DNA of 38,540 bases from Microvirga sp. GTDB lineage: Bacteria; Pseudomonadota; Alphaproteobacteria; Rhizobiales; Beijerinckiaceae. The stretch is from the NCBI GenBank assembly GCA_029266525.1, contig JAQSWQ010000050.1:1-38540 (forward strand), written 5' to 3'. A model generated the notes under the pieces. The model made no database searches, was not told the DNA's origin, and saw only the letters and a list, made by a program, of their open reading frames with translations. Shown piece after piece: positions 9,054-16,900 of the stretch (positions are counted from its first letter, which is position 1; every line of letters begins with the position of its first letter). The translations under genes and the position numbers were made by a program.

Positions 9054-10382
9054 ATGCGCTTTCTCGGCGTCGGCGACAGCTGCGATCTCGGTGCGCTCTA
9101 TCTCAGGCTGGTCGAGGACGGGCACGAGGTCAAAGTCTCGATTGCCGAGCCGCTCGCCCGCGGCACGCTCGCGGGTCTCGTGCCGCAGACGCCGGACTGG
9201 CGCGCCGAGCTCGACTGGATCCGCGCGGCGGGCGACCAGGGCATCGTGCTGTTCGAGAACGTCGCCGACGGGCGCGGCGCGCTTCAGGACCGGCTGCGCC
9301 GCGACGGCCTCCAGGTGATCGGCGGCAGCGCCTTCGGCGACCGGCTCGAGAACGACCGCGCCTTCGGCCAAGGCGTGCTCGCCGATCTCGGCTTCCCGAC
9401 CGCGCGCGTGTGGGAGTTCGAGCGCCAGGCCGATGCCGAGCGCTTCCTCGCCGGAAATCCCGGCCGCTACGTGCTGAAGTTCAATGGGCCGGGCTTTGCC
9501 TCGAGCGACAACTATGTCGGCCGGCTCGAGGACGGGCGCGACGTGCGCGCGGTCCTTTCCGCGAAGCTGCGCCGGCGCGCGGACGCGCCATCGAGCTTCA
9601 TCCTGATGGAGCATGTCGACGGCATCGAGATGGGCGTCGGCGCCTATTTCGACGGCGAGCGCTTCCTCGATCCGCCCTGCCTCGACTGGGAGCACAAGCG
9701 CTTCTTCCCCGGCGACCAGGGCGAGCTCACCGGCGAGATGGGCACGGTCGTCACATGCGACCGCAGCCGCCGCTTCTTCGGGCGCACGCTCGCGCGCATG
9801 GCGCCGCTGCTCGCCGAGCACGCCCATGTCGGCTACATCAACCTCAACACCATCGTGAACGAGCGCGGGATCTGGCCGCTCGAGTTCTGCGGCCGCTTCG
9901 GCTACCCCGGCTTTGCGATCCTCGACCCGCTGCAGGAGACCTCCTGGGCGGAGCTGTTCCGGATCATGGCGCTGCGCTCCGCGCCGGGCTTCAAGACGCG
10001 CCCGGGCTTCTCGGTCGGAATCGTGCTGACGACGCCGCCCTTCCCCTACACGCGCAAGGATGTCGCGGAGGCGGCCGGGCTGCCGGTGCTGTTCGAGGGC
10101 CCGCTCGACGACGAGGACCGCGCCAACCTGCATTACGGCGAGGTCGGGCTCGAAGGCGGCGAGCTCGTGACCAGCGGCCTCTACGGATGGACCATGGTCG
10201 TGACCGGGGTCGGGCCGAGCATCGCCGCGGCGAAGGCGAAGGCGTACCGGCTTGCGGGCCGCGTCTTCGCGCCGAACCTGCGCTACCGGCAGGACATCGG
10301 CGACAAGCTCGCGGCCGGCGACTACGCTCGCCTGGAGGCGCTCGGGATGCTCGGCGACGAAGCGGCGCTCAGGCCGGCGTGA
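9054..10382 (+). CDS. PurD-like ATP-grasp ligase of unknown substrate
   Basis: A 442-residue protein with an ATP-grasp core resembling phosphoribosylamine-glycine ligase (GARS). Visible elements are the ATP-binding lysine strand 'YVLKFNGPG', the acidic strand 'ILMEHVDGIEMGVGAYFDG' and the Mg-binding strand 'GYINLNTIV...PLEFCGRFGYPG'. The last occupies the place of the PurD 'LEFNxRFGDPE' motif but lacks its Asp-Pro-Glu. The N-terminus lacks the PurD 'GGREHAL' loop. It is therefore probably a paralogue that ligates a carboxylate to an amine other than phosphoribosylamine and glycine. ATP-grasp chemistry is well supported; the substrate is not. The 3' end overlaps the convergent SET gene by 14 bp. 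Confidence 0.78.
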   Translation: MRFLGVGDSCDLGALYLRLVEDGHEVKVSIAEPLARGTLAGLVPQTPDWRAELDWIRAAGDQGIVLFENVADGRGALQDRLRRDGLQVIGGSAFGDRLENDRAFGQGVLADLGFPTARVWEFERQADAERFLAGNPGRYVLKFNGPGFASSDNYVGRLEDGRDVRAVLSAKLRRRADAPSSFILMEHVDGIEMGVGAYFDGERFLDPPCLDWEHKRFFPGDQGELTGEMGTVVTCDRSRRFFGRTLARMAPLLAEHAHVGYINLNTIVNERGIWPLEFCGRFGYPGFAILDPLQETSWAELFRIMALRSAPGFKTRPGFSVGIVLTTPPFPYTRKDVAEAAGLPVLFEGPLDDEDRANLHYGEVGLEGGELVTSGLYGWTMVVTGVGPSIAAAKAKAYRLAGRVFAPNLRYRQDIGDKLAAGDYARLEALGMLGDEAALRPA

Positions 10383-10797
10383 ACCACAGCGTCATGCCGT
10401 AGTCGAAGGTGATCTCCTCGCCGGCCGCGATATCGCGCGACGCCACGAGGTCGAGCGCAAGCTCGTCGAAATGGCGGATGAACGTGCAGTTCGGCGCCGC
10501 CGAGTGGTTCACGAGGCTCGTGTAGCCGAGCACGATCGCGGCGCGGCCCTCCTGCTTGTAGAGGTCCTGGCCGGTCGTGCCCGCCTCCCACAGGAAGATG
10601 TAGTTGCCGACATTGGTCGGATCGACCGCGGCGCGCTGCTCATGGCGGATGATCAATACCGGCGACCGCTCGACGAGCTCGCCCGCCTCGATCCGCCGCT
10701 CCGCCATCACCCCGCGCCCGCGGGCACCGAGCTCGACGACTCGCAGCGGCACGCGCTGCCGGCTATGGATCGAAAAGGCCTCCGCTGCGGAACTCAT
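10369..10797 (-). CDS. Stand-alone SET-domain protein (putative lysine methyltransferase)
   Basis: A 142-residue protein that is almost only a SET domain, the SAM-dependent lysine methyltransferase fold. Hallmarks are 'GRGVMAERRIEAGE' (27-40), 'SLVNHSAAPNC' (94-104, the pseudoknot NHS motif) and 'IAAGEEITFDYG' (123-134, with the Tyr). Pre-SET and post-SET cysteine clusters are absent. Bacterial single-domain SET proteins are known but their targets mostly are not. A GGAG touches the ATG directly, an unusually short spacing. The 3' end overlaps the convergent ATP-grasp gene. Its first 61 bp plus 16 bp of leader are duplicated at 11155-11231. Confidence 0.82.
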   Translation of the reverse strand: MSSAAEAFSIHSRQRVPLRVVELGARGRGVMAERRIEAGELVERSPVLIIRHEQRAAVDPTNVGNYIFLWEAGTTGQDLYKQEGRAAIVLGYTSLVNHSAAPNCTFIRHFDELALDLVASRDIAAGEEITFDYGMTLWFTPA

Positions 10798-10818
10798 CTC
10801 CGCTCAATCGCTGTTTGG
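10742..10818 (-). repeat. Direct repeat copy A: 5' end of the SET gene
   Basis: This 77-bp segment covers the start codon, the first 20 or so codons and the leader of the SET gene. It matches 11155-11231 at 71 of 77 positions by eye, in the same orientation. Confidence 0.85.
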
Positions 10819-10898
10819 GTAGTGCGTCAGTTTGAATTTGACGACCATGCCCCCGCCCGATGTGGTAAGGTTCGCCCGCTATACGCCGGGAGGTTCAT

Positions 10899-11114
10899 AT
10901 GATCTGCATGATGGCCGCCTTCACGCTTGGCGCAGCGACCATCGCGGCGTTCAGCGTCGGGCTGGTTATCCTCGGCTTCCAATGGTTCATGAAATACCCG
11001 TTTCGATGGGGCTGGCGAGCGCATGTCGAACCTATTGGGGTGCAACGCCCGGACGGTGATCCTCGCCTGGAAACCAAGCCGCGCCATGCCCACATTTCAC
11101 TAGCCGCCATCTGA
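10899..11114 (+). CDS. Putative small single-span membrane protein
   Basis: A 71-residue frame with one strong hydrophobic helix (about residues 4-30, ending 'GFQWFMKYPF') followed by a basic, soluble tail. GGGAGG ends 5 nt before the ATG, a good ribosome binding site. Both the helix and the site support a real gene, but I recognise no family. It lies between the SET gene and its truncated duplicate, so it may have arrived with or after the duplication. Confidence 0.5.
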   Translation: MICMMAAFTLGAATIAAFSVGLVILGFQWFMKYPFRWGWRAHVEPIGVQRPDGDPRLETKPRHAHISLAAI

Positions 11115-11455
11115 GAGCGGGACTGCCCCGAGGCCCCAAAGGCGAGCGAGGGCCCGCAGCGGCACGCGCTGCTCGCTGTGGATCGAAAAGGCCTCCGCGG
11201 CGGAACTCATCTCCGCTCAAGCCCTGTTTGGACTCGCTTGCCGTACACCGCGCCTCTTGTCACGACAGGAGGTTCCCTTCGCGCCGAAGGTCTAAATCGG
11301 CGTTCGGCCGATGTGCACGATGAGCGGGAACGAAACGTGCTCGCCGTCCTATTCGAGCTCGCCACCCGAGGGCCAAGGCTGACCGCGGCAGGCAGTAGGC
11401 CGGGAATAGCGGCGCGAACGGCACGACACAGCGACGCCCGGGCTGCGCGTCCGAT
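11115..11455. other. Intergenic region with the truncated SET duplicate
   Basis: The only recognisable content is the 77-bp SET 5' copy at 11155-11231. Beyond about 11231 I see nothing; the short frames there lack coding character. Confidence 0.5.
11118..11231 (-). pseudogene. Truncated 5' duplicate of the SET-domain gene (repeat copy B)
   Basis: On the minus strand an ATG (about 11212) opens 'MSSAAEAFSIHSEQRVPLR', identical to the SET protein start except Arg13 to Glu. Similarity stops after the nineteenth codon, and the frame ends soon after without any SET motif. The 77 bp at 11155-11231 match 10742-10818 at about 92%, including the leader. This is either the stump of a tandem paralogue whose body was deleted or a copied promoter/start segment. 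Confidence 0.75.
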
Positions 11456-11677
11456 TCAGCGTGTGCGAGTCACCGCCGCAATAGCCGCTGGCGAGATTTC
11501 GCCGCGCGCCTGCCGCTCCCGCAGCGCGAGCAACAGAGGCTCGCCGCCCATAGTGGCCGTATGCGGGTCGACGCGGACATAGGCGCGCGAGCCGTCGGTG
11601 AATTCCACGACGACCATCGTCTGCCGGTCGCGGGGCCGGAAGCGGATGAGGTTCGAGCGGTTGAAGGGCGACGCCAC
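11456..11677 (-). CDS. Small hypothetical protein, GTG start
   Basis: A 73-residue protein starting at GTG 11677. The centre ('MVVVEFTDGSRAYVRVDPHT', about 21-40) reads as a beta-hairpin, and the C-terminal third as an acidic/basic helix ('LLLALRERQARGEIS'). No signal peptide or membrane segment is visible. Composition is protein-like in this frame and not in the others. I do not recognise the family. It is transcribed in the same direction as the downstream binding-protein gene's strand but lies on its 3' side, so it is probably separate. Confidence 0.55.
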   Translation of the reverse strand: MASPFNRSNLIRFRPRDRQTMVVVEFTDGSRAYVRVDPHTATMGGEPLLLALRERQARGEISPAAIAAVTRTR

Positions 11678-11786
11678 GGATGGATCATGGGCGCGGCTTG
11701 GTTAACAAATCGCCAGGAGCGGCGGAGCTCATGACCGCCGCCGCTCCATGCGTGCGCCCTGCACGGCCAAACGGGCCGCCGCGCAC

Positions 11787-12830
11787 CTAGTTCTTCGGCG
11801 CAGCCTTGCCCTCGTAGCGCTTCGACCATTCGGCCAGGATGCGCTCGCGGTTCGTGGCCATCCAGTTGAGGTCGTTCTTGACCATGGCGGCCTCTCCCTC
11901 GACCGGATAGTTCGGCGGCGCGGCCTTCACCTCGGGATGGGCGACGATGGCATAGTACTTGCCGTAGAGCTCGTTCGCCTTCTTGGTCGCCGACCAGTCC
12001 GCGACCTTCTTGGCGGCGTCCATCACCTTCGAGCCCTTGACGACGCCGGTCGCCTCCATCTCCCAGCCGATGCCTTCCTTCGGCACCACGAGGTCGATGG
12101 GCGCGCCCTTGGTCTTCTCGGAAGCGCCGCGCATGTCGAAGCCGATGCCGATCAGCCGCTCGCCGCGCGCCGCCTGCACGCAAGGAGCGGAGCCCGAATG
12201 CGTGTAGACGGCGATGTTGTCGTGCAGCTTGTCCATGAACTGCCAGCCCTTCTCCTCGCCCATGAGCTGGAGCCAGGCCGCGATGGTGAGATAGCCGGTG
12301 CCCGAGGAGGCGGGGTGCGGCATCACCACCTTGCCCTTGTAGGCGGCGTTGGTGAGGTCGTTCCACGTCGCGGGCTTCGGGGCGTTGGCTTTCGCGGCTT
12401 CAGCCGTGTTGAAGCAGACGACCGCCAGGAAGGCGTCCATGCCGATCCAGCTGTCCGGGTTCTTGCCGCTCCTGAAGATCGGCTTGAGGTCCTTGGCGGC
12501 GGGCGGCGTGTAAGGCTCGAGCAGCCCCTGGGCGTCGAAGAGCGCCATGCTGGAGGCGGCAAGCCCCCACACCACGTCGGCGCGCGGGTTGTCCTTCTCG
12601 GCGAGGAAGCGGGCGGTCACGACGCCGGTCGAGTCGCGCACCCAGACGATCTCGATAGTGGGATTGTCGGCCTCGAAGGCCTGCTTGTAGGGCCCGAGCT
12701 GGTCGTTCTCCATCGCGGTGTAGACTGTCACGCGGGTCTTTTGCGCGAGCGCATCGCCACCGCTCGCGACCGCGCCCAGTGCAGCCGCGCCAAGAACGGC
12801 GAGCGCTTTCCATGCGGTTCGAAGTGTCAT
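11787..12830 (-). CDS. Periplasmic binding protein, 2-aminoethylphosphonate ABC transporter type (PhnS-like)
   Basis: A 347-residue solute-binding protein with a cleavable signal peptide (hydrophobic 8-28, likely cleavage after 'DALA'). The mature part follows the iron/thiamine/putrescine-like binding fold. The segments 'VTVYTAMENDQLGPYKQAF', 'VWVRDSTGVVTARFLAEK', 'ADVVWGLAASSMAL' and 'MPHPASSGTGYLTIAAWLQL' match the group annotated as putative 2-aminoethylphosphonate-binding proteins. GGGGAG precedes ATG 12830 at good spacing. No permease or ATPase gene is adjacent, so it is an orphan that must use components encoded elsewhere. It is divergent from the Rieske oxygenase by about 176 bp, so both may share a control region. 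The ligand assignment is by family only. Confidence 0.82.
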   Translation of the reverse strand: MTLRTAWKALAVLGAAALGAVASGGDALAQKTRVTVYTAMENDQLGPYKQAFEADNPTIEIVWVRDSTGVVTARFLAEKDNPRADVVWGLAASSMALFDAQGLLEPYTPPAAKDLKPIFRSGKNPDSWIGMDAFLAVVCFNTAEAAKANAPKPATWNDLTNAAYKGKVVMPHPASSGTGYLTIAAWLQLMGEEKGWQFMDKLHDNIAVYTHSGSAPCVQAARGERLIGIGFDMRGASEKTKGAPIDLVVPKEGIGWEMEATGVVKGSKVMDAAKKVADWSATKKANELYGKYYAIVAHPEVKAAPPNYPVEGEAAMVKNDLNWMATNRERILAEWSKRYEGKAAPKN

Positions 12831-13006
12831 GACCGTTCTCCCCGTTGTGGTTGGACGAAGCTTAGCACGCGGCAATCCCCCCGCAAGCGAGGCAAAGATT
12901 GGCATAATGTGGGAAAATGTGGCACTTCCCCCTGCGCGGTTTGCGGCATTGGCGATAAGCTCGCCTTCGCTTACGACGCCGTGATGACAGGCCGGAGGAG
13001 AGTCTC

Positions 13007-14248
13007 GTGAACTACGTCTCGACGAGGGCGGGGCAGGGCGGAGCGGACGTGCCGGGCCTCGTGCAGCGGCACAATCGGGGCGGCCCGCTCGAGCGCGCCT
13101 TCTACACCGCGCCCGAGGTGTTCGAGGCGGACCTGCGCCACATCTTCTACCGCAGCTGGCTGTTCGCCGGCCACGCCTGCTCGATCCCACAGAGCGGCGA
13201 CTACTTCACCTGGCGGGTCGGCTCGGAGATGATCATCGTGGTGCGCGGCAAGGACGGCGAGATCCGCGCCTTCCACAATTTCTGCCGCCATCGCGGCACG
13301 CGCATCTGCAACGACGAGCATGGCCATGCCCGCAAGCTCGTCTGCCCCTATCACCGCTGGACCTACGATCTCGACGGCAAGCTGATCACGGCGACGCAGC
13401 GCGAGTTCGAGGTCGACCGCTCCGAGCTCGGGCTGCTTCCGGTGGCGCTCCACAACGTCGCCGGCCTGATCTTCGTGAACTTCGCCGACGACCCGCCCGA
13501 TTTCTCGGATGCCATCGAGACGATCGCGCCGCAGATGGCGCCGCACGCGCTCGAGAAGTGCAAGGTCGCGCACAGCGTCGACTACGTGGTCAAGGCGAAC
13601 TGGAAGATCATCTTCGAGAACAATCGCGAGTGCTATCACTGCCCCTCGCATCACGACGAGTACAACGCCGCGACCTATGACGTGATGCGCGACCGGGCGC
13701 TGTTCGAGCCGAAGCTCCAGGCCGAGCTCGACGCCATCACGGCCGACGCCAATGCCCGATTCCGGGCGCTCGGCCTCAGCGAGGGCAACGTCTCCTCCGA
13801 GATGAGCGGCGCCTATTTCCGCTGCCACCGCACGCCGCTGATGAAGGGCTACGTCACCCAGAGCCTCGACGGCTCGCCGGTCGCGCCGCTCATGGGCGAC
13901 GTGCCCGAGATGGACACCGGCACCCTGCGCACGACGCTGTTCCCGAACTTCTGGCAGCACACCAATTGCGACCACGCCGTCGCCGCGCGGATCACGCCGA
14001 TCTCGGCCGACGAGACCCGCATCCGCGGCATCTGGCTCGTCGACGGCAAGGCGGAGGAGGGGCGGGACTACACGCTCGACAAGCTCCTGCCGGTCTGGGA
14101 CCAGACCAACCGCCAGGACTGGGCGATCTGCGAAGGCCAGCAGATCGGCGTGAGTTCGCGCCACTACGTGCCGGGGCCGTTCTCGAAATACCGCGAGCGC
14201 AACGTCGCGCATTTCCTCGACTGGTACCTCGCCGAGATGCAGCGCTGA
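13007..14248 (+). CDS. Rieske oxygenase alpha subunit, glycine-betaine/carnitine monooxygenase class (GbcA-like)
   Basis: A 413-residue terminal oxygenase. The Rieske [2Fe-2S] ligands are Cys93, His95, Cys113 and His116. The catalytic-domain motif 'NNRECYHCPSHHDEY' (205-219) supplies Glu208 and mononuclear-iron histidines at 211 and 215/216. Glu rather than Asp at the bridging position is a feature known from the carnitine oxygenase CntA. Such enzymes hydroxylate a methyl group of quaternary amines, releasing formaldehyde. Start is GTG 13007 with GGAGGAG 7 nt upstream. A dimethylglycine-dehydrogenase-like gene follows after 35 nt, consistent with stepwise N-demethylation. No reductase component gene is visible. 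The exact substrate is inferred, not shown. Confidence 0.85.
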   Translation: MNYVSTRAGQGGADVPGLVQRHNRGGPLERAFYTAPEVFEADLRHIFYRSWLFAGHACSIPQSGDYFTWRVGSEMIIVVRGKDGEIRAFHNFCRHRGTRICNDEHGHARKLVCPYHRWTYDLDGKLITATQREFEVDRSELGLLPVALHNVAGLIFVNFADDPPDFSDAIETIAPQMAPHALEKCKVAHSVDYVVKANWKIIFENNRECYHCPSHHDEYNAATYDVMRDRALFEPKLQAELDAITADANARFRALGLSEGNVSSEMSGAYFRCHRTPLMKGYVTQSLDGSPVAPLMGDVPEMDTGTLRTTLFPNFWQHTNCDHAVAARITPISADETRIRGIWLVDGKAEEGRDYTLDKLLPVWDQTNRQDWAICEGQQIGVSSRHYVPGPFSKYRERNVAHFLDWYLAEMQR

Positions 14249-14283
14249 CGCGCTGAGCCGATCCCCCGAGCGGAGAGCGTCGC

Positions 14284-16698
14284 ATGCTTCCGTCCCATGC
14301 GCGCATCGTGATCGTCGGTGGCGGCGCGATCGGCTGCTCGATCGCCTATCACCTCGCCAAGCTCGGCGAGCGCGACGTCGTGCTCCTCGAGAAGAGCGGG
14401 TTGACGCACGGCTCGACCTGGCACGCGGCGGGGCTCGTCGGGCAGCTGCGCTCGAAGCGCAACCTCACGCGCCTGATGCAGTACAGCGCCTCGCTCTACG
14501 CGAAAATCGAGGCCGACACCGGCCAGGCGGTCGAGTGGAAGCCGGTCGGGAGCCTGAGGCTCGCATCCTCGAAGGAGCGCTGGAGCGAGCTCAAGCGCAT
14601 GGCGACGACGGCGCGGAGCTTCGGCTTCGAGCTCGAGACGCTGTCGCCCGCAGAAGCCCGGAAGCTGTTCCCGCTGATCACGCTCGACGGCGTCGAGGGC
14701 GCGGTGTTCGTCGCGACCGACGGGCATGTCGATCCGTCGAGCCTCACGCAGGCCTATGCCAAGGGCGCCCGCGCCGGCGGCGTGAAGATCGTCGAGCGGG
14801 TGCGCGTCACCGCGATCGAGGTGGCGGACCGTCGCGTCACCAGGATCCGCACCGACCACGGCGACATCGGCTGCGAGATCGCGGTCAATGCGGCCGGCAT
14901 CTGGGCGCGCGACATCGGCAAGCTCGCCGGCATCGAGCTGCCGGCCGGCGCCGTCGAGCACCAGTATGTGGTCACCGAGAAGCGCGCCGACATTCCGCCG
15001 GGCCTGCCGACGCTGCGCGATCCCGACCGGATCTTCTACCTCAAGCCCGAGCCCGGCGCCTTCGCGATCGGCGGCTGGGAGGACAACACGCCGACCTTCG
15101 GCGAGGCCGGCATGCCGGAAGGCTTCGAGCGCGAGCTGTTCCAGCCCAACATGGACCGGCTCGAGGCCTTCATGCTGCCCGCCGCCGAGCGCATCCCGCT
15201 TCTGAACGAGATGGGCATGCGCACGATCATCAACGGGGCGATCCCGATCTCGCCCGACGGCGAGCCGATCATGGGGCTCGCACCGCAGCTCGACAATTTC
15301 TACGTCGCCTGCGGCTTCACCTCCGGCATCGCGGCGAGCGGCGGCGCCGGCAGCGCCATGGCGCAGTGGATCGTGCAGGGCGAGCCCGAGCACGACCTCT
15401 GGGCTTTCGATGTGCGCCGCTTCGGACCGCACCATGCCTCGCGGCGCTACCTCGCCGAGCGCTCGGTCGAAGCCTATGGCCGCTACTACGCCATGCATTG
15501 GCCGGTCGAGGAGATGCGCTCGGCGCGCGGCGGACGCCGCTCGCCGCTGCACCAGACCCTCAGCCACAAGCGCGCGGTGTTCGGCTCGCGCAACGGCTGG
15601 GAGCGGCCGAACTGGTTCGCGCCGCAAGGAATGGAGGCCGAGGACCGGCCCTCCTTCGAGGGCCGCCCGAACTGGTTCGGACCCGTGGCTGAGGAGCACC
15701 GCGCCGTGCGCGAGCGCGTCGCGATGATCGACATGAGCTCGTTCTCGAAGTTCGAGATCGTGGGCAAAGGCGCGCTCGCGGCGCTCCAGGCCATCGCCGC
15801 GAACGACCTCGACAGGCCGCCGGGCTCGCTCACCTACACGCAGCTCTGCAACCCGCGCGGCGGCATCGAGGCCGACCTCACCATCGCCCGGCTCGAGGAG
15901 GACCGCTTCTACATCGTCACCGGCAGCGGCTTCGGCGTGCGCGACGGCGGCTGGATCGCGAAGCACCTGCCGCGCGACGGCAGCGTGTCGATGCGCGAGG
16001 TCACCTCGGCGAAAGCGGTGATCAACCTCTGCGGCCCGCGCGCTCGCGCGGTGCTGGAGAAGGTCGCCGAGGGCGACGTCGGCAACGCGGCGCTGCCCTA
16101 CATGGGCGTGCGCGCGATCCGCATCGGCTACGCGCCGGTCGATGCGCTGCGCGTCACTTATGTCGGCGAGCTCGGCTACGAGCTGCATGTGCCGACCGAA
16201 TACGCGCAGCACGTCTACAAGCTGTTGTGGGAGGCGGGCCAGGAGTTCGGCATCGCCGATGCCGGCTACCGCGCGGTCGAGTCGCTCAGGCTCGAGAAGG
16301 GCTATCTCTACTGGGGCGCCGACATCACCCCGGACTACACGCCCTACGAGGCCGGCCTCGGCTTCGCGGTCGCGCTGAACAAGGGCGAGTTCATCGGCCG
16401 CGAGGCGCTGGAGCAGGCGAAGCGCGTGGGACCGCAACGGCGGCTGTGCTGCTTCCTCCTCGACGAGCCCGCCGCGGTTTATGGCGGCGAGGCGATCTGG
16501 CATGGACAGACGCTGCTCGGCGTGACCTCCAGCGGCGGCTACGGCCACACGGTCGGGAAGAGCATCGTCTACGGCTACGTGCCGGCCGAGCACGCCGGCC
16601 ACGCGGGCTACGAGATCGAGACCTTCGGCCGCCGCGTGGCGGCGGTGCGCTCGCGCAAGGCGCCGTACGATCCGGAGCGGCGGAAGATTCTGGCCTAG
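14284..16698 (+). CDS. Dimethylglycine/sarcosine dehydrogenase-like flavoprotein with GcvT domain (paralogue 1)
   Basis: An 804-residue oxidase/dehydrogenase. The N-terminal FAD-binding domain starts with 'IVIVGGGAIGCSIAYHL' (8-24). 'STWHAAGL' carries His47, at the position of the histidine that covalently binds FAD in mammalian dimethylglycine dehydrogenase. A middle FAO_M-type region (about 370-430) is followed by a folate-binding GcvT domain (about 435-720) and a GcvT C-terminal barrel (730-800). Such enzymes oxidise N-methyl groups and pass the one-carbon unit to tetrahydrofolate. It follows the Rieske oxygenase by 35 nt, so the two form an operon. The flavin part ('SGIAASGGAGSAMAQWI') and the GcvT motif 'YVGELGYELHVP' are intact. 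Confidence 0.88.
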   Translation: MLPSHARIVIVGGGAIGCSIAYHLAKLGERDVVLLEKSGLTHGSTWHAAGLVGQLRSKRNLTRLMQYSASLYAKIEADTGQAVEWKPVGSLRLASSKERWSELKRMATTARSFGFELETLSPAEARKLFPLITLDGVEGAVFVATDGHVDPSSLTQAYAKGARAGGVKIVERVRVTAIEVADRRVTRIRTDHGDIGCEIAVNAAGIWARDIGKLAGIELPAGAVEHQYVVTEKRADIPPGLPTLRDPDRIFYLKPEPGAFAIGGWEDNTPTFGEAGMPEGFERELFQPNMDRLEAFMLPAAERIPLLNEMGMRTIINGAIPISPDGEPIMGLAPQLDNFYVACGFTSGIAASGGAGSAMAQWIVQGEPEHDLWAFDVRRFGPHHASRRYLAERSVEAYGRYYAMHWPVEEMRSARGGRRSPLHQTLSHKRAVFGSRNGWERPNWFAPQGMEAEDRPSFEGRPNWFGPVAEEHRAVRERVAMIDMSSFSKFEIVGKGALAALQAIAANDLDRPPGSLTYTQLCNPRGGIEADLTIARLEEDRFYIVTGSGFGVRDGGWIAKHLPRDGSVSMREVTSAKAVINLCGPRARAVLEKVAEGDVGNAALPYMGVRAIRIGYAPVDALRVTYVGELGYELHVPTEYAQHVYKLLWEAGQEFGIADAGYRAVESLRLEKGYLYWGADITPDYTPYEAGLGFAVALNKGEFIGREALEQAKRVGPQRRLCCFLLDEPAAVYGGEAIWHGQTLLGVTSSGGYGHTVGKSIVYGYVPAEHAGHAGYEIETFGRRVAAVRSRKAPYDPERRKILA

Positions 16699-16722
16699 CT
16701 CCGAGGGGCCCATCCTCCCTGC

Positions 16723-16876
16723 CCTCATCCTGAGGTGCGAGCCCATCGGGTCCGGCCTTCGGCCGGCCCGACGGCAGGCTCCGGCGAGCCTCGAAGGACG
16801 CACCCTGCCGCTGCAGCGCCCGACCGTCGCTGCGTGCTTCGAGGCCGCCGCTTCGCGGCGTCACCTCAGCATGAGG
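16723..16876. repeat. Inverted pair of palindromic intergenic elements
   Basis: Two related elements face each other between convergent genes. The left begins with CCTCATCCTGAGG (16723-16735) and ends with GCCTCGAAGGACGC near 16801. The right runs from GCGTGCTTCGAGGC (about 16832) through a CCGCTTCGCGG hairpin to CCTCAGCATGAGG (16864-16876). Elements with these end sequences are common between genes of Bradyrhizobium-like genomes. Together they can fold into a long stem and may also end transcription from both sides. Confidence 0.75.
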
Positions 16877-16900
16877 CGGCTGGTGGGTGGGATGACCGCG

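Noticed and set aside
12918-12933. Sigma-54-like promoter (TGGCAC...CTGC) before the Rieske gene
   Set aside because: The distance between the GG and GC elements is one base too long, and the -12 element is weak.
14164-16803. 879-codon open frame antisense to the first flavoprotein gene
   Set aside because: No family motif, Arg/Ala/Asp-rich shadow composition, and the opposite strand carries an intact multi-domain protein.
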